A DNA stretch of 18,617 bases, from positions 1 through 18,617 of the forward strand of contig CALDPN010000074.1 of the NCBI GenBank assembly GCA_937911235.1. Reading direction: 5' to 3'. The notes beneath the pieces were generated by a model. It was not told the DNA's origin and ran no database searches. It saw nothing but the letters and a program-made list of their open reading frames with translations. The position numbers and the translations under genes were made by a program. Positions 7,226-15,297 of this stretch are shown here, one piece after another. The stretch is from an uncultured Bacteroidales bacterium. Lineage in GTDB: Bacteria > Bacteroidota > Bacteroidia > Bacteroidales > Paludibacteraceae. Position 1 is the stretch's first letter. Every line of letters begins with the position of its first letter.

Positions 7226-10200
7226 ATGCAAAACAAAGGATTTATAACCGCTTTTGCCGTTTTATTAAGCCTAGTTTGCTTATTCTATTTGTCTTTCAAC
7301 GTAGTAACTTCATACTACAACAATGAAGCTAAAGAATACGCAAATGGTGATAAAACTGCAGAATACCACTACCTAGACTCTCTTTCTACAGAAAAAGTTT
7401 GGTTAGGTTACACTCTTAAAGAGTGCCGCGAAAAGGAACTTGGCCTAGGTCTTGACCTTAAAGGTGGTATGAACGTTATCTTAGAAGTTTCTGTGCCAGA
7501 CATCGTACGCACACTTGCAGGAAACTCTAAAGACGCAACATTTAACAAAGCCATGGAAGTGGCAATTGAACGTCAAGCAAACAGTCAAAAAGACTTCTTA
7601 GAACTATTTAGTGAAGCCTACACAGAACTTGACCCTAACGCTAGACTTTCAGCTATCTTTACAACTTTCTCACTTAAAGATCGCATCAACTTAAAAAGCA
7701 CAAACGAAGAAGTTATCTCTGTGCTAAAAGAAGAAGTTAAAGCTACAGTAGACAACTCATTCAACGTACTTCGTACTCGTATCGACCGTTTCGGTGTGGT
7801 TCAACCAAATATCCAACGTCTTGAAACAAATGGTCGTATCCTTATCGAACTTCCAGGTATTAAAGAACCAGAACGTGTACGTAAACTGCTTCAAGGTTCT
7901 GCAAACCTAGAATTCTGGGAAACATTCAACCTAACAGAAATCTACGGCGATCTAGAAAAAGCTAACGCTGTTATTGCAGAAGCAATTGCATCTACAGAAG
8001 CACCAGCAGCTAAAGAAGAAAAAGCAGAAAAACAAGAAGTTGTAAACTCTCTTGATTCATTAAGCGCAGCAATAGCAAACCAAGATGCAGCAAACAACGA
8101 CAGCATCAAACAAATGGAAGAATTTGCAAAAGCAAATCCTCTATTTAGCAAACTTATGATTTCAAACAGCAACGGTCAACTAATTCCTACTCCAGCTATC
8201 GGTGTAGTAAGCATTAGAGACACTGCTACTGTTATGGAATACTTAAATATGCGCAAAGTTAAAGAAGTTCTTCCTCGTGAACTAGCATTCCGTTGGACTG
8301 TGAAACCAGTTGACGAAAAAGGACTTTACTATGAACTTGTAGCAATCAAAGTTACCGACCGCGATGGTAAAGCTCCACTTGAAGGAAATGTGATTACAGA
8401 TGCTCGCGACGATTTAGACCAAATCTCAGCTAGATCTACTGTAAGCATGACAATGAACCCAGAAGGTGCTAAAGCTTGGGCTAAATTAACTAAAGAAAAC
8501 ATTGGCCGCAGCATCGCTATCGTGCTAGACGATATGGTTTACTCATTCCCTAACGTAAACACAGAAATTACTGGTGGACGTTCAGAAATCTCTGGTAACT
8601 TCACTCCACAAGAAGCAAAAGACTTAGCTAACGTGCTTAAATCTGGTAAAATGCCAGCTCCTTCTCGCATTATTCAAGAAGACGTAGTTGGTCCATCACT
8701 AGGTCACGAAGCTATCACAAAAGGTATGATTTCATTTGCTATCGCATTCCTTATCGTAATGCTTTATATGATGGTTTACTATGGATTCAAACCTGGTCTT
8801 GTGGTTGACGCAGCACTACTTATCAACGTATTCTTCCTAGTTGGTATCCTTGCTTCATTTAAAGCTGTACTTACCCTTCCTGGTATCGCAGGTATTGTGT
8901 TAACAATGGGTATGGCTGTGGATGCTAACGTGCTTATCTACGAACGTATTAAAGAAGAATTAAGAGCTGGTAAAACACACAAATCTGCTGTAGAAGACGG
9001 TTACAAAAATGCGATGTCTGCTATCGTAGACTCAAACTTAACCACTGTTCTAACAGGTATTATCCTATTCTATTTTGGTACAGGTCCTATTAAAGGTTTC
9101 GCTACCACATTAATTATAGGTATCATTACCTCATTCTTCACAGCTGTGTTCTTAACTCGTTTATACTATGTAAGAAAAGTTGAAAAAGCAGAAATCAACG
9201 ACTGGACTTTCACAACTAAACTTTCTAAGAACTTATTAAGCAACGTGAAAATTGATTGGATTAAAATCCGTAAAATTGGTTACATCGTATCATGTGCATT
9301 CGTACTTATTGCTGGTGTTTCTCTAGGTTTACGCGGTCTTAACCAAGGCATCGACTTCAGCGGTGGTAGAAACTATGTTGTACGCTTTGCAGAAAAAGTT
9401 AATACAGACGATATTATCAACCACCTAGAAGATGGTTTCACAGACGCTCAAGTATCTGTTATTACAATTGGTACAGAAGACCAAGTACGTATCACAACCA
9501 ACTATAAGATTGCAGACAATAGCGAAACTATCGACGACGAAGTAGAAGAAATCCTATACAACGAACTTCAACCAGAATTAGAACAATATGGTGTTACTAA
9601 AGAAATGTTCTTGAAAGGTTATCTTCTAGAAGATGGAAAAGCTGTTCTAGCTTCTGTTGATGCAGAAAACACCCTAGGTGTACAAAGCTCACAAAAAGTA
9701 GGTCCTGCTATTGCAGACGACATCAAAGCAGATGCTATTTGGGCTATCCTATTCTCTATGATTGGTATCTTCATCTACATCTTCGTAAGATTTAGAAACG
9801 TTTCATACAGCTTTGGTTCTGTAGCATCACTTGCACACGACGTTCTATTTATTTTAGGTCTATATTCTTTACTATATAGCATTATGCCATTCTCACTAGA
9901 GATTGACCAATCATTCATCGCTGCTATCCTAACTATTATCGGTTACTCAATGAATGACACAGTGGTAGTATTCGACCGTGTACGTGAGCTAGTAGCTCTA
10001 TATCCAAAACGTGATCGTAAAGATGTAATTAACGAAGCTATCAATGCTACACTTACTCGTACATTAAGTACTTCACTTTCTACATTCTTAGTGTTAGTAG
10101 TTATCTTCTTATTAGGTGGTGAAACCATTAGAGGATTCGTATTCGCTATGATGGTAGGTGTAGTAATCGGTACATATTCAACACTATTCATTGCTATTCC

Positions 10201-10252
10201 AGTAGCATACGATATTGAAAAGAAAAAACTAGCTAAAGCAGCTAAAAAATAA
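7226..10252 (+). CDS. secDF: Fused protein translocase subunit SecDF
   Basis: This is a 1008-residue fusion of SecD and SecF, the inner-membrane RND-type proteins that use the proton gradient to help SecYEG complete export. The SecD half has TM1 (about 5-25), the GLDLKGG motif (75-81), a large periplasmic domain, then a membrane block from about 500 with AVDANVLIYERIKEE (564-578). The SecF half starts near 680 with a TM helix, GIDFSGG (708-714), a second periplasmic domain, and a membrane block with GYSMNDTVVVFDRVRE (906-921). Conserved acidic residues D566, D911 and D917 sit in these motifs. Residues about 245-300 form an Ala/Glu/Lys-rich insertion in the SecD periplasmic domain. The gene has its own promoter and terminator and is probably monocistronic. 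Fused SecDF of this size is usual for Bacteroidota. Confidence 0.97.
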   Translation: MQNKGFITAFAVLLSLVCLFYLSFNVVTSYYNNEAKEYANGDKTAEYHYLDSLSTEKVWLGYTLKECREKELGLGLDLKGGMNVILEVSVPDIVRTLAGNSKDATFNKAMEVAIERQANSQKDFLELFSEAYTELDPNARLSAIFTTFSLKDRINLKSTNEEVISVLKEEVKATVDNSFNVLRTRIDRFGVVQPNIQRLETNGRILIELPGIKEPERVRKLLQGSANLEFWETFNLTEIYGDLEKANAVIAEAIASTEAPAAKEEKAEKQEVVNSLDSLSAAIANQDAANNDSIKQMEEFAKANPLFSKLMISNSNGQLIPTPAIGVVSIRDTATVMEYLNMRKVKEVLPRELAFRWTVKPVDEKGLYYELVAIKVTDRDGKAPLEGNVITDARDDLDQISARSTVSMTMNPEGAKAWAKLTKENIGRSIAIVLDDMVYSFPNVNTEITGGRSEISGNFTPQEAKDLANVLKSGKMPAPSRIIQEDVVGPSLGHEAITKGMISFAIAFLIVMLYMMVYYGFKPGLVVDAALLINVFFLVGILASFKAVLTLPGIAGIVLTMGMAVDANVLIYERIKEELRAGKTHKSAVEDGYKNAMSAIVDSNLTTVLTGIILFYFGTGPIKGFATTLIIGIITSFFTAVFLTRLYYVRKVEKAEINDWTFTTKLSKNLLSNVKIDWIKIRKIGYIVSCAFVLIAGVSLGLRGLNQGIDFSGGRNYVVRFAEKVNTDDIINHLEDGFTDAQVSVITIGTEDQVRITTNYKIADNSETIDDEVEEILYNELQPELEQYGVTKEMFLKGYLLEDGKAVLASVDAENTLGVQSSQKVGPAIADDIKADAIWAILFSMIGIFIYIFVRFRNVSYSFGSVASLAHDVLFILGLYSLLYSIMPFSLEIDQSFIAAILTIIGYSMNDTVVVFDRVRELVALYPKRDRKDVINEAINATLTRTLSTSLSTFLVLVVIFLLGGETIRGFVFAMMVGVVIGTYSTLFIAIPVAYDIEKKKLAKAAKK

Positions 10253-10269
10253 GGTTACAAACCTCTCAC

Positions 10270-10307
10270 AAATAGGGTGACTATTCATTTAGTCACCCTA
10301 TTTTTTT
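10270..10307 (+). terminator. Rho-independent terminator after secDF
   Basis: A perfect 14-bp stem (10270-10283 with 10290-10303, core ATAGGGTGACTA/TAGTCACCCTAT) with a 6-nt loop runs into a stretch of seven Ts. It begins 17 nt after the secDF stop codon. Confidence 0.93.
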
Positions 10308-10363
10308 AACACTATTATAGCATACTTTTATGTTAAATATTAAAAAAAAATAAAATTATTCAC

Positions 10364-10371
10364 TATATTTG
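10364..10371 (+). promoter_or_regulatory. Candidate -7 box upstream of the GH13 gene
   Basis: TATATTTG matches TAnnTTTG fully and lies 31 nt before the ATG at 10403, downstream of the secDF terminator. No good -33 TTTG is seen at the expected distance; that region is A/T-only. It is the probable promoter of the GH13/SUMF1 operon. Confidence 0.45.
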
Positions 10372-10402
10372 CAGTTACGACAATTACTTAATCAATTTAT
10401 AT

Positions 10403-13264
10403 ATGAAAAAATTATTACTTATTATTAGTTCGATGCTGTGTAGCATGGCTCTATGGGCACAAGTCTATACAGAACCTACCTTCGTAACATCAGAAACAAA
10501 CGAAACTTTCTACGTTTACTATGATGCAACACAAGGCAGTGCAAGCATGATCGGAGTAGATGAATGTTATGCTCACACTGGTGTTATTACTACCAAGAGT
10601 AAATCTGATGGCGACTGGAAACACGCTCCTACTTGGCTAAACAACGATGCTAAGTACAAAATGGAAGAAGTATCTGAAGATTTGTGGCGCCTTGAAATAA
10701 CAAATGGTTTAAAAGAATACTACGGCCTAGCTGAAGATGAAGTTGTTACAAAACTAGCATTCGTATTCCGCGATGCAAAAGGTACAGTTCAAGGTAAAAC
10801 TACTAGTGGTGCAGATATTCTTTATGAACTTTTTGAAGCAGGCAAACCTGCTGTTTCAATCCTAACTCCTGCCGACGGCGGTCTTCAAGTAATAAACAAT
10901 ACCATTACTGTTAAAGGTGAGGCTTCTGTTAAAGGAGAACTAGAACTTAAACTGAATGGAGAATCAATTATTAAAAACGTAAATGCTAACGCAATTCAAT
11001 ACAATTTACTATTAGAAAATTCTGGAACATACGAAATCACCCTTACTCTTACAGTAGAAGGCGAAGTAGTTGCATCAGACATAGTTAGCTTCTACGTTGC
11101 AACTCCAGTTACAGAAAAACAAGTTCCTGCAGGCATGCTAGAAGGTATCAACTACCACACCGATAGCGACTCTATCACTTTAGTGCTACGTGCACCACTT
11201 AGCGAAGACGTTTATATCATTGGTGACTTCAACGATTGGACATACAACGAAAACTTCCAAATGTATCGTGCCGACGTACAATTTGAAGACGAAGTAGCTC
11301 CTACTAGACTATTCTGGCGCACATTTGCAGTGCCAGACGCTACTAAAAAATATGGTTTCCAATACTTAGTAGATGGTAAAGTAAAAATTAGTGACCCATA
11401 TTCAGAAGTAGTTCTAGACCCATGGAACGACTCTTACATTAGCACAAGATTAGACGATACCCTTCCTAAACACCCAGGTGCAAAAGCAGATGGTTTAGTT
11501 TCAGTTCTTGAAGGTCCTAAAGCAAAAGAAAAATACACATGGAAAGTAACAGATTTCAAACGTCCAGAAAATAAAGACCTTGTAATCTATGAGTTACTTG
11601 TTAGAGACTTCTATTCTACAAAATCTCTTCAAGCAGTAATCAACAAACTTAGCTACCTAAAAGAACTAGGTATCAATGCTATCGAGCTTATGCCTGTAAC
11701 AGAATTCGACGGCAACGATAGCTGGGGTTACAACCCTAACCACTTCTTTGCTTACGATAAAGCATACGGTAAAAGAAACCTATACAAACAATTCGTTGAC
11801 GCTTGCCACGAACAAGGTATTGCGGTGATTATAGACATGGTGTTCAACCACGCTACTGGTCAATTCCCAATGGCTAAACTATACTGGGATGGCAACGCTA
11901 CCGCAGAAAAGAACCCATGGTTCTTCGTTAAAGCACACCACCCATTCAACGTATTCCATGATATCAACCACGGATACGAAGGCACACGCAAATATTTCAA
12001 ACGCGCTCTTCAATATTGGGTAAATGAATATAAAATCGATGGTTTCCGTATGGACTTAACCAAAGGTTTCACTACAAAAGATTATGGCGACAACGGTCAA
12101 AAAGGCGATTGGAGCCAATATGACGCAGGCCGTATTGAAATTCTTAAAGACTACTGCGATGCTGCAAGAGAAGCACATCCAGACACATACTTCATCATCG
12201 AACACTTAGGTGCAAACAAAGAAGAAGTAGAATATGTAAAATACGGCATTATGCCATGGAGAAACATGAACCACAACTACTGCCAAGCAGCTATGGGTTA
12301 TGCTTCTTCAAGTAACTTTGCAGACAATAATGACCTTAAGAAAATAACAAACAACCAACCAAACAGCCTAGGTGGTATGTTTACAGACGGTTGGGTTGGT
12401 TATGGTGAAAGCCACGACGAAGAACGTAACATGTACAAAGCTGTTGCATACGGTGATGGCAACTTACAAAACGAAGATGCACATGCAGACCGTATGGCAC
12501 GTGTACCAGCGGTAATTGCATTTACCACTCTTATCCCTGGTCCTAAAATGTTATGGCAATTCCAAGAACTTGGTTACGACTACTCTATCAACCACTGTTC
12601 AAACAACAGAATCGACGACGAATGCCGCACATACGCTAAACCAATTCCATGGTCATTAAAATGGGAAGAAGACCAAGACCGTTGGGCTGCATACAAAAAA
12701 TCTGGTAAAGTTATTTCATTACGTACTAAAAACCCAGAAATTTTCCGTGCAGAAAACTTTACTTCAGTAAACCTAATAGGTTCAAACTGGGACAAACCAC
12801 GTAGAATGGACATCTCTACTGATGAAGTTGATATTATTGTACTTGCAAACTTTAGTGCTACCACTAACGTTACAACCTCTGCAGACGTTCCTCAAGTAGG
12901 CACATGGTTCAATTATCTAACTGGCGAACAAATCAACATTAGACGTAAAGACCACGTATTAACACTTAAACCAGGTGAATTACTAATCCTTACATCTAAA
13001 AATATGAACGACCTAGTTTCTATTGATGAAACTCTTGCAGATGGTAAAACTTGCTTAGTACTTCCTACTATTGCAGAAGACAATATCAGCGTAATTGCAA
13101 AAGAAACTCCTTCTAGCATAGAAGTTATCAACCTTTCTGGTAGTGTAGTTGCTAAAGCACAAAACACAGACAATATTTCTATTGATTATCTTGCGAAAGG
13201 TCACTATATTGTACGTGTAAATATCGACAATACTATTTCAACACACAGAATCATTAAAAAATAA
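10403..13264 (+). CDS. Secreted GH13-family glycoside hydrolase with T9SS C-terminal signal
   Basis: This is a 953-residue exported alpha-glucan-active enzyme. A signal peptide (1-20, ending ALWAQ) precedes an N-terminal beta domain resembling SusE/F-type starch-binding modules (about 21-145). An Ig-like segment (about 150-235) and a CBM48-like E-set domain with YIIGDFNDW (271-279) follow. The GH13 barrel starts near 392. Its conserved regions are DMVFNH (478-483), GFRMDLTK with nucleophile D551 (547-554), FIIEHLG with acid/base E600, and GESHDEER with H671/D672. The CBM48 plus barrel layout and the SHD motif recall branching-enzyme-like GH13 members, so the exact activity (amylase, debranching or branching) is open. 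The last 80 or so residues, ending YLAKGHYIVRVN plus a basic THRIIKK end, match a T9SS type A sorting domain, implying export across the outer membrane to the surface. A SUMF1-like lipoprotein gene follows 5 nt later. Confidence 0.92.
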   Translation: MKKLLLIISSMLCSMALWAQVYTEPTFVTSETNETFYVYYDATQGSASMIGVDECYAHTGVITTKSKSDGDWKHAPTWLNNDAKYKMEEVSEDLWRLEITNGLKEYYGLAEDEVVTKLAFVFRDAKGTVQGKTTSGADILYELFEAGKPAVSILTPADGGLQVINNTITVKGEASVKGELELKLNGESIIKNVNANAIQYNLLLENSGTYEITLTLTVEGEVVASDIVSFYVATPVTEKQVPAGMLEGINYHTDSDSITLVLRAPLSEDVYIIGDFNDWTYNENFQMYRADVQFEDEVAPTRLFWRTFAVPDATKKYGFQYLVDGKVKISDPYSEVVLDPWNDSYISTRLDDTLPKHPGAKADGLVSVLEGPKAKEKYTWKVTDFKRPENKDLVIYELLVRDFYSTKSLQAVINKLSYLKELGINAIELMPVTEFDGNDSWGYNPNHFFAYDKAYGKRNLYKQFVDACHEQGIAVIIDMVFNHATGQFPMAKLYWDGNATAEKNPWFFVKAHHPFNVFHDINHGYEGTRKYFKRALQYWVNEYKIDGFRMDLTKGFTTKDYGDNGQKGDWSQYDAGRIEILKDYCDAAREAHPDTYFIIEHLGANKEEVEYVKYGIMPWRNMNHNYCQAAMGYASSSNFADNNDLKKITNNQPNSLGGMFTDGWVGYGESHDEERNMYKAVAYGDGNLQNEDAHADRMARVPAVIAFTTLIPGPKMLWQFQELGYDYSINHCSNNRIDDECRTYAKPIPWSLKWEEDQDRWAAYKKSGKVISLRTKNPEIFRAENFTSVNLIGSNWDKPRRMDISTDEVDIIVLANFSATTNVTTSADVPQVGTWFNYLTGEQINIRRKDHVLTLKPGELLILTSKNMNDLVSIDETLADGKTCLVLPTIAEDNISVIAKETPSSIEVINLSGSVVAKAQNTDNISIDYLAKGHYIVRVNIDNTISTHRIIKK

Positions 13265-13269
13265 GAATT

Positions 13270-14106
13270 ATGAAAGCAATTAAATATATTCTAGCACTAG
13301 GTTTGTTTGCAACAGGTCTTACCTCTTGTGTAAAAGAACCTCCTACACAAGAAGAAATTGAAGCAAAATGGCCTGCAACTATTAATACCTTTACTGCTGG
13401 CGACTTTGTTCTAGTAAAAAGAGATACACTAGGTTTCACTATGGGTGATGCAAGTCTTGTAACATCATCTCCTGAGCACACCGTAAAATTCAGCAAATCA
13501 TATTATATGTGTACCACTGAAGTTACTCAAGCTCAATGGAAATCTGTAATGTTAACCAACCCTTCAGACAACGAAGGTCTTATTAAAGAAGGTACAAATC
13601 CAGACAACTGCCCAGTAAACAATATCACATTAGATGAAGCTAAACTATTTGTTGAAGCACTTAACCTAATGACTGGCAGAAAATTTGCTATCCCAACAGA
13701 AGCACAATGGGAATGGGCTGCTATGGGCGGCATCAACTCTACTGGTTATACATTTAGTGGTAGCAACGAACTTTCTGAAGTAGCATGGAATGCATCAAAC
13801 TCAGACAGCTACCTAAACGAAGTAGGCAAACTTAAAGCAAACGAACTAGGTATCTACGATATGACTGGCAACGTAGAAGAATGGGTTGCAGACAGATATG
13901 GTGCATACAAAGCAGCAGAAGCATTAGACCCAACTGGTTCTACCTCAGGTGCTTACTATGTAACACGTGGTGGCAGCTTCAACAATAGCGATGCAGAACT
14001 TTTAAGTGTAAAAGCTAGAAACAAAAACAAAAATACTGATAAAAAATATATCAGAGGTTTAAGACTTATTCTAGAAGAACCACTTCCTACTGAATTAGTA
14101 AAATAA
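13270..14106 (+). CDS. SUMF1/FGE-fold lipoprotein
   Basis: This 278-residue protein has a lipoprotein signal peptide (lipobox GLTSC, lipidated C20). A formylglycine-generating-enzyme-like domain (SUMF1/EgtB/PvdO superfamily) spans about residues 50-270. Family hallmarks are the FTMGDA start, YYMCTTEVTQAQW, PTEAQWEWAAMGG, YDMTGNVEEWVADRY and YVTRGGSF, then the C-terminal RGLRLI. The region where true FGEs carry the catalytic cysteine pair reads LLSVKARNKN, with no cysteine, so sulfatase activation is unlikely. A binding or structural role is more probable; other SUMF1-fold lipoproteins in this phylum include the T9SS protein GldK/PorK, which is longer. It lies 5 nt after the GH13 gene in the same operon, hinting at a surface role with that enzyme. 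A bidirectional terminator follows. Confidence 0.88.
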   Translation: MKAIKYILALGLFATGLTSCVKEPPTQEEIEAKWPATINTFTAGDFVLVKRDTLGFTMGDASLVTSSPEHTVKFSKSYYMCTTEVTQAQWKSVMLTNPSDNEGLIKEGTNPDNCPVNNITLDEAKLFVEALNLMTGRKFAIPTEAQWEWAAMGGINSTGYTFSGSNELSEVAWNASNSDSYLNEVGKLKANELGIYDMTGNVEEWVADRYGAYKAAEALDPTGSTSGAYYVTRGGSFNNSDAELLSVKARNKNKNTDKKYIRGLRLILEEPLPTELVK

Positions 14107-14120
14107 TAATTTAGAGAATA

Positions 14121-14165
14121 AAAAAAGAAAAATCCAGTTCACAATATGAACTGGATTTTTTTCTT
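14121..14165. terminator. Bidirectional terminator between convergent genes
   Basis: A perfect 13-bp stem (14128-14140 with 14148-14160, core ATCCAGTTC/GAACTGGAT) has A-rich sequence on the left and T-rich on the right. It therefore gives a T-run on either strand and serves both the SUMF1-like gene (plus) and the radical SAM gene (minus), whose stop codon starts right beside it. Confidence 0.9.
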
Positions 14166-15114
14166 ATATGCAGTTGTTGCAAATATCAATAGACTTGCGG
14201 CTTTTAAGTATTGCTTTTCTAAACCTATTTGCTTTTTCGCCAAGCCAAACCTGCTTTAAATCGGAGTTTTTAAGGTTACCAAAACTATATTTTGCAGACT
14301 TATCAAAACAACATGCAGGCACATTGCCGTCCACATCTATCACAATAGTAGAAAACAGCCTCCAACACCTATTTTTAAGCTTTGCTTTTGGCACAAGTTT
14401 GCCAAATTTATCTCTTTTATATCGTAGGTTTTTAGGATTTTCTGGCACTAAAAAATCATCATAAAACTGAGCTTTTTTAAACACCAACCTATTTACACCC
14501 AGCTTTTTACATAAAGATTTTATTTTATCTATTTCCTTTTCTGTCGTACTCAATAGTAAACATTGCACCTCGACTGGCAAACCATATTTTACACAAAGCG
14601 ATATACCATCTAGCACTTTTAGAAAATTGCCTCCCACTCTATACATAGAATACGACTCTGCAGTGGCTCCGTCTAAACAAATAATTAGCCTACCTAATCC
14701 TGTGTCTGACAGCCTTTTAACCACATCTTCTGTAAGCGCATTACCATTTGTTGAAACACAAGTAAACACACCACAACTAGAGGCATAACGTATCATCTCA
14801 GGTAAGTTTTTATTTAAAAATGGTTCACCTTGAAAATACAAGTTTAAATACATCAACTCAGGCAATAATTTATCTAAATACCCCTTGAAGTCGTTTACAG
14901 TCAAACGTTTATCTGTTTTCTCTATAAGTTTACGTCCCGTAGGACAATGTGGGCAAAAAAGATTGCAGTAGTTTGCAGGTTCTATAGATGCAGATATAGG
15001 TTTTGCATTCAAACAAACATTACCTGTTATATTTGAATACCAATACCCCACTCTAGCAGACAAATAGTTTGCTAGACGTGAAAAAGTTATGCTGCTAACT
15101 AGTTTACCGTACAC
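14164..15114 (-). CDS. Radical SAM/SPASM domain protein
   Basis: This 316-residue protein has the radical SAM cluster motif CNLFCPHC (C50, C54, C57), which binds the 4Fe-4S cluster that cleaves S-adenosylmethionine. After the SAM core, with the FQGEPFL segment near 94-100 and STNGNALT near 121-128, a C-terminal SPASM-like cysteine set is visible: C250, C268/C269, C312 and C315. This suggests one auxiliary iron-sulfur cluster. SPASM proteins modify peptides or activate enzymes, but no precursor peptide or partner lies nearby, so the substrate is unknown. It is the only minus-strand gene here. The start is a GTG at 15114. No ATG occurs between the upstream in-frame stop (near 15160) and the cluster motif, except for internal codons too far in. 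Its promoter is in the gap shared with the TPR lipoprotein gene. Confidence 0.88.
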   Translation of the reverse strand: MYGKLVSSITFSRLANYLSARVGYWYSNITGNVCLNAKPISASIEPANYCNLFCPHCPTGRKLIEKTDKRLTVNDFKGYLDKLLPELMYLNLYFQGEPFLNKNLPEMIRYASSCGVFTCVSTNGNALTEDVVKRLSDTGLGRLIICLDGATAESYSMYRVGGNFLKVLDGISLCVKYGLPVEVQCLLLSTTEKEIDKIKSLCKKLGVNRLVFKKAQFYDDFLVPENPKNLRYKRDKFGKLVPKAKLKNRCWRLFSTIVIDVDGNVPACCFDKSAKYSFGNLKNSDLKQVWLGEKANRFRKAILKSRKSIDICNNCI

Positions 15115-15243
15115 GTGGCAAAGTTCTATATTAAATTTTTGTCTTCTAGTTTTAAAATGTTAAAAATAATTAAAAATACAAGCATACAAAAACCATTTTT
15201 TCAAAAAATACTATTTCAGTTTTTTTCTTTTGTTCATTATAGT

Positions 15244-15251
15244 TATCTTTG
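15244..15251 (+). promoter_or_regulatory. -7 box of the OmpA-like/TPR lipoprotein gene
   Basis: TATCTTTG matches TAnnTTTG. The position 20 nt upstream is a T-run (TTTT, 15220-15223) instead of TTTG. It lies 46 nt before the ATG. The 12-mer AGTTATCTTTGT (15241-15252) recurs exactly at 17030-17041 before the next lipoprotein gene. The rest of the 183-nt divergent gap (15115-15297) is AT-rich, and no further gene is seen in it. Confidence 0.5.
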
Positions 15252-15297
15252 TACGTTAATTTACATATAGAATATTATTAACTAACTTTTAATAACA

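Noticed and set aside
7942..8172. Antisense open frames over secDF, the GH13 gene, yfhO and others
   Set aside because: They are shadows of the biased codon use on the coding strand; their proteins show no recognisable domains or start signals.
13270..14106. GldK/PorK (T9SS ring lipoprotein) identity for the SUMF1-like gene
   Set aside because: It is much shorter than GldK/PorK and is not next to gldL/gldM-type genes.
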